A stretch of 64,000 bases of DNA from CAIRDP01 sp037138335. GTDB lineage: Bacteria > Bacteroidota > Bacteroidia > Bacteroidales > FEN-979. Where the stretch lies: contig JBAXIO010000018.1 of the NCBI GenBank assembly GCA_037138335.1, positions 18,221 to 82,220 of the forward strand. The letters are read 5' to 3'. The notes under the pieces were generated by a model. It searched no databases. It was not told the origin of the DNA and saw only the letters and a list, made by a program, of their open reading frames with translations. Positions 52,023 to 60,379 of the stretch are shown piece by piece (positions within the stretch are counted from its first letter, which is position 1; the number at the start of each line of letters is the position of its first letter). The position numbers and the translations under genes are program-made.

Positions 52023-53231
52023 ATGATTAGGACTATTCAGAAAAGCCTTTCAAATTTTAGCCGGACCGTAATTTCCGAGATCCGTGAATCATTTATGGAT
52101 GCAGGGACGGTATTGATCTTTATCGTTGCTGTCATTGTGTACCCGATGCTTTATTCAGTCGGGTACATCAATCAAACCATAAGGGATATCCCGGTGGCGG
52201 TTATCGACCAGGACAATTCCTCCTTAAGCCGTCAATATACGAGGATGCTTGATGCCACCGAGCAGCTCTCAGTAAATTCCAGGCCGGTCAGTTTAAAAGA
52301 GGCCGAGCAATTGTTTTTTCAGGGAACTATTCATGGGGTGGTGCTCATTCCTGCAAATTTCGAAAAGGAAATACTAAGCCGGCGGCAGGCCGACGTCACC
52401 GTTTACTGTGATGCCGGGAAATTCTTTGTCTACAAACAGGTATTTACCGCATCCTCTTATGCCACAGGAACATTAAATGCCGGGGCGGAAATAAAATCAC
52501 TTCTTTCGCAGGGCCGTTCCTGGGATGATGCGTTCAACCGTTTTGAAGGGCTTAATGCCCAATTCTTTGAACTATACAATCCTTCATCAGGTTATTGTAC
52601 ATTCATCGTACCGGGTATATTGATTATTGTCATTCAGCAATCCCTGCTTGTGGGCATCGGTCTGCTCTTCGGGAAAAACAATGAACGAAGGAAATTCACC
52701 GATCAGGGAAAAGCAATTCCGTCGGTGTTTGGTAATCTCGGGTCGATCCTCGGAAAAGCCACCGCTTATGTAACTCTTTACCTTGGAACTACCCTGGTGA
52801 CCCTGGTCTTGCTTTACCATTGGCTATCCTTCCCTGAAAAAGGGAATTACTGGCCTGTTTACCTGTTGCTGATACCTTTCCTGTATACAGTTTCTTTCCT
52901 GGGGATTGCTATTGGCTGCTGGTTTAAGAAGAGGGTCCATGCGCTGATGTTCATAGTGTTTGCTTCTCCAATGGTATTTTTCCTTACGGGTGTGGCATGG
53001 CCTGTAGAATCACTGCCTCCCTTATTAAAATTGCTGGCATTTGCATTTCCCACAACGCCTATGATCCCTGCATTTATTAAACTCAGGCTGATCGGCGGAG
53101 GAATAAATTCTGTATTTCATGAATGGACAGTCCTCATGGTACAACTGCTTGTCTATCTAATTCTGGCCCTTGTATCATACCGGTTTGCAATGAAATCAAA
53201 TAATAAGCCTGTTAAGGCAGAAGCTATATAA
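52023..53231 (+). CDS. ABC-2 type efflux permease, second of a pair
   Basis: A 402-residue ABC-2 permease with the same layout as its neighbour (VAVIDQDNSSLSRQYTR; C-terminal helices) and visibly related to it in the periplasmic domain, so the two arose by duplication. It is the last gene of the TetR-TolC-HlyD-ABC2-ABC2 operon; a strong terminator follows at 53240. Confidence 0.88.
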   Translation: MIRTIQKSLSNFSRTVISEIRESFMDAGTVLIFIVAVIVYPMLYSVGYINQTIRDIPVAVIDQDNSSLSRQYTRMLDATEQLSVNSRPVSLKEAEQLFFQGTIHGVVLIPANFEKEILSRRQADVTVYCDAGKFFVYKQVFTASSYATGTLNAGAEIKSLLSQGRSWDDAFNRFEGLNAQFFELYNPSSGYCTFIVPGILIIVIQQSLLVGIGLLFGKNNERRKFTDQGKAIPSVFGNLGSILGKATAYVTLYLGTTLVTLVLLYHWLSFPEKGNYWPVYLLLIPFLYTVSFLGIAIGCWFKKRVHALMFIVFASPMVFFLTGVAWPVESLPPLLKLLAFAFPTTPMIPAFIKLRLIGGGINSVFHEWTVLMVQLLVYLILALVSYRFAMKSNNKPVKAEAI

Positions 53232-53239
53232 TGAATTAA

Positions 53240-53308
53240 GGCACAGGATCGAAATGGTTTTTGGTTAATACAACGTTCTTTTATACCTTGATCCTGTGTC
53301 TTTTTTTC
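53240..53308 (+). terminator. Terminator of the efflux operon
   Basis: GGCACAGGATC (53240-53250) pairs with GATCCTGTGTC (53290-53300) with one wobble and is followed by T7. The loop is long (39 bases). Confidence 0.75.
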
Positions 53309-53348
53309 AAATCTCATCGTATCTTTACCCCTGTTCTATGCTGTTTGC

Positions 53349-53771
53349 ATGAAAAACATGGAGAGTGTCTTCTCGGTATGTAAGCTTAAAATCGGCCAGA
53401 CTGTTTATGTTTTGCCTTCGGAGGTGCCATTATTGCTTGCCAAAGAAGCTGTTCTGGTGGATATAAGGAGCGATCTGGAAACCGGGATCAAGGCTTTTGG
53501 AGTGGAGAATGTGGTGTACCTTCCCTATTATGAATTTGATGAAAAATGGGAATCGCTGCCGCTGAACCGACCGCTTATTTTTGCCGATGCTGTTGGCCTC
53601 CACAGCAAAGAGGCTGCGGAGAAAATGTCAGGGAAGGGTTATCATGAAGCTGCCAGCCTCAGCGGGGGAATTGCAGATTGGGAAAAAGACGGAATGCCTA
53701 TGAAGGCAGGGAAATACCAACCCCTGAACGGCCCGTGCGCCTGCATGATCAGGCCGCACGAAAGAAAATAA
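53349..53771 (+). CDS. Rhodanese-like domain protein without the catalytic Cys
   Basis: A 140-residue single-domain rhodanese-like protein (VLVDIRSDLETGIKAFGVENVVYLPYYEFDE, SGGIADWEKDGMPM). At the active-site loop, where catalysts have CxxGxRS, it reads DAVGLHS, so Asp replaces Cys and sulfurtransferase activity is unlikely. A C-terminal CAC motif (GPCACMIR) offers a possible metal or thiol site instead. Probably a binding or regulatory protein. Stands alone between terminators. Confidence 0.75.
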   Translation: MKNMESVFSVCKLKIGQTVYVLPSEVPLLLAKEAVLVDIRSDLETGIKAFGVENVVYLPYYEFDEKWESLPLNRPLIFADAVGLHSKEAAEKMSGKGYHEAASLSGGIADWEKDGMPMKAGKYQPLNGPCACMIRPHERK

Positions 53772-53804
53772 ACCTTGCGAAATTTATTTCTATAAAACGG
53801 AATT

Positions 53805-54260
53805 TTATACGAAGTAGTTGGGCCTGTAATTTGATGGGCTGTAAATATGTATTGAAGCCGCACGTTTATCAGAATGGTTGAAGATTTCATGTAAAATCTC
53901 ATTACCTTCTTTGTAGGCAATTCCGTCGGTCGGGAGTATACTGCTACTTATGAATTCAGGTTTTACGGATAATTTGTAAACGTTTTCGGTCACTTCGCTT
54001 TGCATTACCCTTACCAGGCAGCCATTGACCGGATGGTCATGAACAGGACATCCCTGTTTAACCTCCCAGCAAAGTACAAGCAATTCAAGCTGATCATTCA
54101 TTTTAACCAGGTTCCTGGCATAATGATCGGCTTTATAAATTTCATATTGTTTCCAATCGTCCCCTGAATAACCGGCTAAGACCGGCCCCAGGTCTTTTAA
54201 TTTTTTTCCGCTTCTTAAAGCCGTATCAAGAGCGCTGAATAATTCATCGAGTGTTTTCAT
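53805..54260 (-). CDS. Cysteine dioxygenase family protein
   Basis: A 151-residue cupin of the cysteine dioxygenase type I family: CPVHDHPVNGCLVRVM holds the HxH iron ligands and the Cys that crosslinks with a Tyr in known enzymes, and ASIHIYSPS carries the third His. It would oxidise cysteine (or a related thiol) to a sulfinate. I start at the ATG at 54260, because the in-frame TTG at 54281 overlaps a promoter -7 element. Confidence 0.85.
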   Translation of the reverse strand: MKTLDELFSALDTALRSGKKLKDLGPVLAGYSGDDWKQYEIYKADHYARNLVKMNDQLELLVLCWEVKQGCPVHDHPVNGCLVRVMQSEVTENVYKLSVKPEFISSSILPTDGIAYKEGNEILHEIFNHSDKRAASIHIYSPSNYRPNYFV

Positions 54261-54278
54261 CCATTCTTTATTTCGTTG

Positions 54279-54286
54279 CAAAATTA
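54279..54286 (-). promoter_or_regulatory. -7 element for the cysteine dioxygenase gene
   Basis: TAATTTTG on the minus strand matches TAnnTTTG and lies about 19 bases before the chosen start. Confidence 0.55.
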
Positions 54287-54370
54287 CTTGTACAGTCCTG
54301 ATTATTATGTGTTATTTAATTCTCTAAAAAGTGAAATTTTGCAGACTTTTCGATTTTTTGCCTGTCATAA

Positions 54371-54414
54371 AAAAAACCTTCGCTGCACCAGGCTTATAGT
54401 GTTACGAAGGTTTT
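54371..54414 (-). terminator. Terminator after tRNA-Ala
   Basis: On the minus strand AAAACCTTCG pairs with CGAAGGTTTT around a 22-base loop, followed by a T tract. It lies 4 bases downstream of the tRNA. Confidence 0.75.
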
Positions 54415-54417
54415 CAG

Positions 54418-54491
54418 TGGAGTATAGGGGAGTCGAACCCCTGACCTTTAGACTGCCAGTCTAACGCTCTAGCCAACTGAGCTAATACCCC
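54418..54491 (-). tRNA. tRNA-Ala (anticodon GGC)
   Basis: A 74-base cloverleaf on the minus strand. The acceptor GGGGTAT pairs with ATACTCC and contains the G3-U70 wobble that marks tRNA-Ala. The anticodon stem TTAGA/TCTAA holds loop CTGGCAG (GGC). The T arm is AGGGG-TTCGACT-CCCCT, discriminator A. No encoded CCA. Confidence 0.95.
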
Positions 54492-54501
54492 CTTGGGGCT
54501 G

Positions 54502-54509
54502 CAAAAGTA
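54502..54509 (-). promoter_or_regulatory. -7 element for tRNA-Ala
   Basis: TACTTTTG on the minus strand matches TAnnTTTG and ends 10 bases before the tRNA 5' end. Confidence 0.6.
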
Positions 54510-54530
54510 AAAAAATTTTTACTTTGCAGC

Positions 54531-54538
54531 TACATTTG
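54531..54538 (+). promoter_or_regulatory. -7 element for thpR
   Basis: TACATTTG matches TAnnTTTG and ends 14 bases before the thpR start; it is divergent from the tRNA-Ala element. Confidence 0.6.
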
Positions 54539-54552
54539 TTATACCACATTAC

Positions 54553-55113
54553 ATGAAACGAATATTTGCCGCAGTAAAAACAGAGCCCGGAGGGGACTTC
54601 ATCAGATCTTACCTTGAGCTTAGATCCAGGCTCGTTACAGAGCCCATCAAATGGGTTGAAGAACAGAATATCCACATCACAATTAAATTTTTCGGGGAAA
54701 CCGAAGAAAGCCTGATTCCTGCCATTTCTGAAACTCTTGGCAGGATTGCAAAAGATTGCCCTGTTATGACCTTTAAGCTGAAGGGAATCGGTCTTTTCGG
54801 CAGCAGGTATCAACCAAGGGTTGTTTGGGCCGGGATTGATCCGCCGGATCCTTTGGCAAGCCTGATGCAAACTACTCAACAAGAGATGGAAAAGCACGGA
54901 TTTAAAACCGACCGCCAGAACATCGTACCCCATCTGACACTGGGCAGAATAAAATTTATAAAGGACAAGCTGTTGTTCCAGGATGTGATTGATTCATACA
55001 GGGAAATTCATTCGGATCCCATTAAAATAAAGGAATGTATATTATATGAAAGTATTTTGCTCAGGGAAGGTCCACGGTATGTTTCATTAAAGAAATTCCC
55101 TTTTGGAAAATAA
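54553..55113 (+). CDS. thpR: RNA 2',3'-cyclic phosphodiesterase (2H family)
   Basis: A 186-residue 2H phosphoesterase with both HxT motifs, HITIKFFG and HLTLGRIK. ThpR proteins hydrolyse RNA ends with 2',3'-cyclic phosphate and in vitro ligate tRNA halves. Normal length. Monocistronic; ends before a hairpin that serves the convergent gene. Confidence 0.9.
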   Translation: MKRIFAAVKTEPGGDFIRSYLELRSRLVTEPIKWVEEQNIHITIKFFGETEESLIPAISETLGRIAKDCPVMTFKLKGIGLFGSRYQPRVVWAGIDPPDPLASLMQTTQQEMEKHGFKTDRQNIVPHLTLGRIKFIKDKLLFQDVIDSYREIHSDPIKIKECILYESILLREGPRYVSLKKFPFGK

Positions 55114-55116
55114 AAA

Positions 55117-55143
55117 TGGCCGGTCTTAAATTAAAACCGGCCA
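55117..55143 (-). terminator. Terminator of the DUF6249 gene
   Basis: TGGCCGGT and ACCGGCCA form a perfect 8-base stem. Only the minus strand has a T tract afterwards (ATTTTTATTTT), so it mainly serves the minus-strand gene ending at 55178. Confidence 0.75.
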
Positions 55144-55177
55144 TAAAAACCTGATGAGCAAAGATCCAAAAATTGAA

Positions 55178-55510
55178 TTAGGTTTTATCTGTTCCTTTAA
55201 ATCGGTTGGCTATGATATAATAGATCATCAATGCAATACCTCCGAACAAACAGATCATGGAAAAGAAAGCAGCTTCTTCTTCCATGCTGGTGGAACTTGA
55301 AATAATTTTTCCTGCGATAATGCCAAGGCCGATGCCAATAAATATCATACCCCATTTAAGGGAACCTAGAATATTGCCTTTCGCATCAAGGTTTGAGGCA
55401 TTTCCTCCGCTTTTGATCAGGCTCATCCGTTCTTTGTGCCTGAGCGCGATATACACAATGCCAAAAACCATGGCAAAGACTGTAATCGGTACAATAACTT
55501 CTGCGTTCAT
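55178..55510 (-). CDS. DUF6249 small membrane protein
   Basis: A 110-residue protein with three hydrophobic helices (about 4-22, 50-70 and 80-100) and a short charged loop (RHKERMSLIKSGG), matching DUF6249. These proteins are widespread and uncharacterised. Stands alone with its own terminator. Confidence 0.75.
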   Translation of the reverse strand: MNAEVIVPITVFAMVFGIVYIALRHKERMSLIKSGGNASNLDAKGNILGSLKWGMIFIGIGLGIIAGKIISSSTSMEEEAAFFSMICLFGGIALMIYYIIANRFKGTDKT

Positions 55511-55585
55511 ATCCGTGTGTGTTTAGGGTTTTGTGTGTATTATGACCCTTTGACGCAGATGTTTTTATTAAGTTACAGCTGAAAA

Positions 55586-56944
55586 TCAGTGAACAATGAA
55601 CTTTGATGTAAAAGAAACGTTCCCGTTATACAGCCTCAGATACAGGATCCCTTTGGGGAAACTGCCTGCATCAATGGTATAAGTATTGTTGCCGTGACTT
55701 AACACAAGGCTGCTGCGATACACTACTTCGCCCAACAGATTAAAAACCTCAACTTCAAAATAAGTTTCATGTCCGTTGAAATGGAGGAACAGTTTTTCTG
55801 ATACGGGATTTGGTGAGATCTGAATCCCTCGTACATTTTTATATTCTTCATACCCGATACAGGTCTTTGCAATAACCTGTTTGATAGAAGCCTGACCATT
55901 CCCGCAACTATTAATCCCGAATGCAGTAACAGGCCCCGACAAGGCATTCGTTCCAAATTCAACCGTGATCCTGTTTGTATGCTGCCCCGACGTAATGACG
56001 GCGCCCTGGGGTAAGGTCCATCCATAAGAAGATGCATCGGGAAGGGGGGTAATTGAATAGTTGTAATTTTGATGCTCTAAACAAACAGTATCGGGGCCTA
56101 AAATTGTGCCGGCAACTGAAGGCAGGGAATCCAGGCTTACCATCTTTGAAACCGGGGGCCCTGTCCCGCATGAATTATTTCCCGAAACACTGATATCTCC
56201 AGCCTTCATACCCCATTTTACAACCACTGCAGGCGTTCCGTCACCGCTCAGAATGAAAGCATCAGAGGGGACTGCCCAGGAATAATGAAGTGCATGGAAA
56301 ACAGTATCAATACTATAACTTCCTGTATCTGACTGACATATATAAGCAGGCCCATCTATTGACAACGGAGCGGAAGGAATGGGGGTGATGTTAACCATAA
56401 GTACACCGGGGATACTGGTTCCGCAATTATTGCCAATAATAACAGAAACCGTCCCGGAAGGATTTCCCCATTTGATCTGAATTGACGGTGTGTTCTGACC
56501 CGATTGAATTACCGCCCCTGAAGGGACCGTCCATGAATAAGAAGTGGCTCCGATAAATTCATTAATATAATAATTACAACTTGAGCCGGAACAAGCAGCA
56601 GCCGGTCCGTAAACAGCCGAAGGAGGCGGGGGAACGGTTTCCACATAGACCAGGATGCTGTCTGCAGCGGTATTCGAAAGCTGGTCGGTGACCACCAAAT
56701 GATACATTGTACTGACAAGAGGAGATGCCTGGGGATTCGGGCTCAGGGGATTCGACAAACCGGTTGACGGAAACCAGAAATAAGTAAAGGGACCCTGTCC
56801 GCCTTCAAGGCTTACCGACAACTGGGAAAATTGTCCCTGGCATATCGTATCCGGAACGGCATGGGCTTCTGCGATAAGAGGTGTTTGCCCTGACAAGTTA
56901 ACCGACATTGCCGAAAGGAAAAACAGAAGCGTTGCAATTTTCAT
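55586..56944 (-). CDS. PKD-like repeat protein with type IX secretion tail
   Basis: A 452-residue secreted protein. Signal peptide about 1-19 (ends SGQ). About three to four PKD-like beta-sandwich repeats follow, each with a Y/W-x-W-x-P pattern (YFWFPSTG, YSWTVPSGA, YSWAVPSDA, YGWTLPQGA). The C-terminal domain starts IQISPNPVSEKLFLHF and ends in strands (KFIVH), the classic Por/T9SS sorting signal (type A). It would be exported across the outer membrane by the type IX system. Surface or secreted adhesin-like role (inference). Confidence 0.85.
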   Translation of the reverse strand: MKIATLLFFLSAMSVNLSGQTPLIAEAHAVPDTICQGQFSQLSVSLEGGQGPFTYFWFPSTGLSNPLSPNPQASPLVSTMYHLVVTDQLSNTAADSILVYVETVPPPPSAVYGPAAACSGSSCNYYINEFIGATSYSWTVPSGAVIQSGQNTPSIQIKWGNPSGTVSVIIGNNCGTSIPGVLMVNITPIPSAPLSIDGPAYICQSDTGSYSIDTVFHALHYSWAVPSDAFILSGDGTPAVVVKWGMKAGDISVSGNNSCGTGPPVSKMVSLDSLPSVAGTILGPDTVCLEHQNYNYSITPLPDASSYGWTLPQGAVITSGQHTNRITVEFGTNALSGPVTAFGINSCGNGQASIKQVIAKTCIGYEEYKNVRGIQISPNPVSEKLFLHFNGHETYFEVEVFNLLGEVVYRSSLVLSHGNNTYTIDAGSFPKGILYLRLYNGNVSFTSKFIVH

Positions 56945-56976
56945 AAATAAACCAATTCCAGGTGCTCACACTACTA

Positions 56977-57005
56977 CAAAATTACAAAAAAAGGAAGGGT
57001 TTCAA
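56977..57005 (-). promoter_or_regulatory. Promoter of the T9SS cargo gene
   Basis: TAATTTTG (56977-56984, minus strand) with TTG 18 bases further up (57003-57005). Confidence 0.45.
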
Positions 57006-57058
57006 TAGGTTTTGCAAATATCCCCGGCATCTTTTTATCGCACTACAATAAAGCATGT

Positions 57059-57066
57059 TATATTTG
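57059..57066 (+). promoter_or_regulatory. -7 element for the ECF sigma factor gene
   Basis: TATATTTG matches TAnnTTTG. It falls after an in-frame ATG at 57055, so translation must begin later, at 57112. Confidence 0.6.
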
Positions 57067-57111
57067 TATAGGGTTTGTAACCTGAAACGGGTATTAACGT
57101 CTAAACTCCAC

Positions 57112-57678
57112 ATGAAATACCAGGACGACAATTTCTATATTGAGAGGGTATTGAATGGTGATTCTTCTTCATATGCTGCCCTGGTTTCTAAACACAAGAA
57201 CCTGGTATTTTCGATCGCTCTTAAAGTATTGAATAACCGTGAGGATGCTGAAGAAATTGCCCAGGATGCGTTTGTAAAGGCTTATCACTCGTTAAAGTCA
57301 TTTGAGAAAAAATCAAAATTTTCAACCTGGCTTTATCGGATAGTTTACAATGCAGCCATCTCCAGAACCAGAAAAAGGGTGCTGGATACAACTCCGATGG
57401 ATAATTATGTGATTAATAATTATTCCGAAGAGGACATGAGACCGGGAGTTGACGAGGTAGATAAAAATGAACAGCAGGTCTTGCTTGGAAAAGCAATGAA
57501 AAACCTGTCGGATGAGGATAATCTGCTGATCACTTTATTCTACCACGGAAGCAATTCGATTGAAGAAATAAGCAGCATTACGGGCTTATCTGCTTCAAAT
57601 GTCAAAGTACGGCTGCACCGGATCAGAAAAAAACTGTACGATGATATGAAAACAATGATGGAACATCGATTGAATTGA
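57112..57678 (+). CDS. ECF-type RNA polymerase sigma factor
   Basis: A 188-residue sigma-70 family factor. Region 2 (DAEEIAQDAFVKAYHSLKSFEKKSKFSTWLYRI, split here as its key motifs DAEEIAQDAF and FSTWLYRIV) and region 4 (SIEEISSITGLSASNVKVRLHR) are clear. The start at 57112 is chosen by the promoter element just upstream. It is followed, 19 bases later, by a small membrane protein that may be its anti-sigma factor. Confidence 0.9.
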   Translation: MKYQDDNFYIERVLNGDSSSYAALVSKHKNLVFSIALKVLNNREDAEEIAQDAFVKAYHSLKSFEKKSKFSTWLYRIVYNAAISRTRKRVLDTTPMDNYVINNYSEEDMRPGVDEVDKNEQQVLLGKAMKNLSDEDNLLITLFYHGSNSIEEISSITGLSASNVKVRLHRIRKKLYDDMKTMMEHRLN

Positions 57679-57697
57679 ATTTTTTAATTACACGGAT

Positions 57698-58111
57698 ATG
57701 GATACTGATGATTTGGTAAATGATGATTTTCTGTCGGATCTTCTTCGGAAGATGCCACTGGAAAGTCCTTCTGATGAGTTTATTAATAAAGTGATGGCCG
57801 GGATAGAACCCGTTCCCGTGGCGGTTAAAGAAAAACAGCCCTATTTTTTATGGGTCAAATCATCCATACCTTTTATCGGCCTGGGAATATTCGTATTGCT
57901 AATCCTTTTTTCGTCTGACATCCCTTATCTTAATCTCAATTTTGGAAGGGATTATTTTTCAATGATTTTCATCAAAGCGTTCCGGCCTTTTATCGTTTCA
58001 ATGAAAACCCTGCTTTCGTCAAAAATCATTACTTATTCTTTGCTGATTGGAGTCTCGGCCGGGTTTCTGTTCATTATCGATAAATTATTCTCACGCAGGT
58101 TTGCTGCATGA
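57698..58111 (+). CDS. Small membrane protein, possible anti-sigma partner
   Basis: A 137-residue protein with a cytoplasmic N-terminus of about 55 residues and two transmembrane helices (about 54-70 and 106-128). The N-terminus is short and acidic (DTDDLVNDDFLSDLLRKM) and lacks the His/Cys zinc motif of ZAS anti-sigma domains. Its place next to the ECF sigma gene makes an anti-sigma role plausible but unproven. Not a family I can name. Confidence 0.6.
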   Translation: MDTDDLVNDDFLSDLLRKMPLESPSDEFINKVMAGIEPVPVAVKEKQPYFLWVKSSIPFIGLGIFVLLILFSSDIPYLNLNFGRDYFSMIFIKAFRPFIVSMKTLLSSKIITYSLLIGVSAGFLFIIDKLFSRRFAA

Positions 58112-58124
58112 ATTCATTTAACTA

Positions 58125-59003
58125 ATGATCCCAGGCCAGATACAACAAGCCTTGTCTGCGTTTTTTCAGCAGCAACAACATGCTGATTTTCAAATTCTTT
58201 CATCAAGACCACTTGGGGGCGGTTCTATCAATGAGGTACACTTGCTGATAACTACCCTTGGGTCATTCTGCCTGAAGTACAATAACAATGCTTCATTTCC
58301 AAAGATGTTTGAGACTGAAGCCAGGGGCCTTGAGCTCCTGTCAGGGGCCGGGGCAATAAGGGTCCCAAAGGTCATTTTTCAAGACGACCTTTCTGATTAT
58401 TCATTTATTCTTCTGGAGTTTATCAATTCGGCAAACCAAACGAATACGTTCTTTAAGGATTTTGCGCACAGCCTTGCCCGTCTTCACAGGAGCAAAAGCG
58501 AATTATACGGCCTGGATTATAATAATTATATGGGCTCACTTTCCCAAAACAATTGTTATCATACCGACTGGGTGGATTTTTTTGTTGAGGAGAGGCTGGA
58601 TAAACAGGTTAAACTTGCTCTGCATAAAGGTTTGCTGGACCAATCAGGAGAAAGGCTTTTTGAAAAACTGTACCTGCGGCTTTCGGAACTTCTTCCTGAA
58701 GAGCCGGCCTGCCTGGTCCACGGCGATCTGTGGAGCGGGAATTTCATCGTATCGGAAAATGGGAAAGCCTGCCTGATCGATCCGGCTGTTTATTATGGCA
58801 ACCGGGAGGTTGATCTTGCCATGTCAACCCTGTTCGGGGGCTTCAGCCCTGAATTCTACAATTCATACGATGAAGAATACCCGCTGATACCGGGTTGGAA
58901 AGAGAGGCTAGACCTGTATAATCTGTATCCCCTGCTGATCCACCTTAATCTTTTTGGAAGCAGTTACCTCGGATCAATTTTGAGTATTTTGCGAAGATTC
59001 TGA
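58125..59003 (+). CDS. Fructosamine kinase family protein
   Basis: A 292-residue aminoglycoside-phosphotransferase-like kinase. LVHGDLWSGNF carries the catalytic Asp and metal-binding Asn; LIDPAVYYGNREVDLAM carries the second Asp. These motifs are diagnostic of the fructosamine/ketosamine kinase family, which phosphorylates glycated amines so they break down (protein repair) or sugars. It ends 30 bases inside the convergent lutB gene. Confidence 0.9.
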   Translation: MIPGQIQQALSAFFQQQQHADFQILSSRPLGGGSINEVHLLITTLGSFCLKYNNNASFPKMFETEARGLELLSGAGAIRVPKVIFQDDLSDYSFILLEFINSANQTNTFFKDFAHSLARLHRSKSELYGLDYNNYMGSLSQNNCYHTDWVDFFVEERLDKQVKLALHKGLLDQSGERLFEKLYLRLSELLPEEPACLVHGDLWSGNFIVSENGKACLIDPAVYYGNREVDLAMSTLFGGFSPEFYNSYDEEYPLIPGWKERLDLYNLYPLLIHLNLFGSSYLGSILSILRRF

Positions 59004-60371
59004 TCTTTCCTTCCAGAGTTCTTTAAAGCTTTTTGGGGCAACTTTTGGCAATACCCTCCTGGGCCCCCATAATTTTTTCCCAAACCTGTTGATCAGGCGG
59101 TTTTTAAGTTTACTTCCCGGTTTGTCGAGCATCCAACGGTGCATCATGACCACTTTCCAGCCTGTATTTACCTGTCGCCAGAAAAATGAGATATGCTTCT
59201 TTGAGACTGCTTCAGCCCGGTTGTGAAGTAAAAGTTCATGCAAAGGGATTTTAACAGGGCAGACCTCGGTACATTTTCCGCACAGGCTGGAGGCGAAACT
59301 AAGATGGTGATATTCCCTGAACCCTTTAAAATGAGGTGATATCACCGAACCAATGGGACCGGAATAGGTGGCGCCATAAGTATATCCTCCAACGCTCTTG
59401 TAAACAGGGCACCCATTCAGGCATGCACCGCAGCGGATGCAGGATAAAGCCCTCCTTTGTTCCTTTAATTTCAGAACATCAGTGCGGTGGTTATCAAGCA
59501 GGATCACGTACATCTCTTCCGGTCCGTCGATTTCCCATTCTGTTTTCGGACCCAGCAATATATTATTATAAACCGTAATATGCTGGCCTGTTCCGTGATG
59601 GGCCAGGAGAGGAAGGAATAGATCAAGGTCATCAAGTGATGGGATGATCTTTTCAATCCCGACGATAGCTATATGTATGCGGGGAAATGCAATGGACAGC
59701 AAACCGTTCCCTTCGTTCTCGGTAAGCACAACGGCACCCATATCGGCAACAAGGAAGTTTCCCCCGGTTATTCCCACATCGGCCCTGATAAACTCCTTGC
59801 GCAACTTGTCCCGCACAAACAAAGTTATTTCTTCGGGTTTGCTGTTTTCAGGCATGCCGAATTTCTCATGAAAGAGCTGGGCTACATCTTCTTTGGATTT
59901 GTGCATGGCCGGAGTAACGATATGGTAAGGTTTTTCTCCGGCTACCTGAACAATAAACTCTCCCAGGTCGGTTTCAAAAACCTCCCTTTTGTTCTTCTCA
60001 AGAACTTCGTTGATCTCTATTTCTTCGGAGATCATCGACTTTTGTTTAACTATAACCTGGGCTTTTGCTTTTTTTATAATATTCAGGATCTCTTTTTGAG
60101 CTTCTTTTTCACCTGTAGCCCATATGACCTTGCCGCCCCTGCGTTCAAAATTATTCTCGAATTCAACCAGGTATTTATCCAGGTTGTTGATAACCTTGTA
60201 CTTAATATTCGCAGCCTTTCTTTTTGCCAGTTCAAGATTTGCAAACTGGCTTAACCCCCGGGCTACGGCAGCATCATATTTACCTATGTTAAAATTCAAA
60301 CGCCGCCTCTGCTCTTTATCAAAAGCCCGTTTTTTTGCATCTTCAATAAATTTATGATGTGCCTGGTTCAT
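58974..60371 (-). CDS. LutB/LldF-type iron-sulfur protein of lactate oxidation
   Basis: A 465-residue protein of the LutB family. An N-terminal LUD domain (about 70-300) is followed by two 4Fe-4S motifs, CIRCGACLNGCP and CGKCTEVCP, and a C-terminal helical extension. In LutABC it oxidises L-lactate to pyruvate at the membrane. Here lutA and lutC are not adjacent, so either they lie elsewhere or this one works alone. It starts 8 bases after rpiB. Confidence 0.88.
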   Translation of the reverse strand: MNQAHHKFIEDAKKRAFDKEQRRRLNFNIGKYDAAVARGLSQFANLELAKRKAANIKYKVINNLDKYLVEFENNFERRGGKVIWATGEKEAQKEILNIIKKAKAQVIVKQKSMISEEIEINEVLEKNKREVFETDLGEFIVQVAGEKPYHIVTPAMHKSKEDVAQLFHEKFGMPENSKPEEITLFVRDKLRKEFIRADVGITGGNFLVADMGAVVLTENEGNGLLSIAFPRIHIAIVGIEKIIPSLDDLDLFLPLLAHHGTGQHITVYNNILLGPKTEWEIDGPEEMYVILLDNHRTDVLKLKEQRRALSCIRCGACLNGCPVYKSVGGYTYGATYSGPIGSVISPHFKGFREYHHLSFASSLCGKCTEVCPVKIPLHELLLHNRAEAVSKKHISFFWRQVNTGWKVVMMHRWMLDKPGSKLKNRLINRFGKKLWGPRRVLPKVAPKSFKELWKERSESSQNTQN

Positions 60372-60379
60372 CCTTTGAT

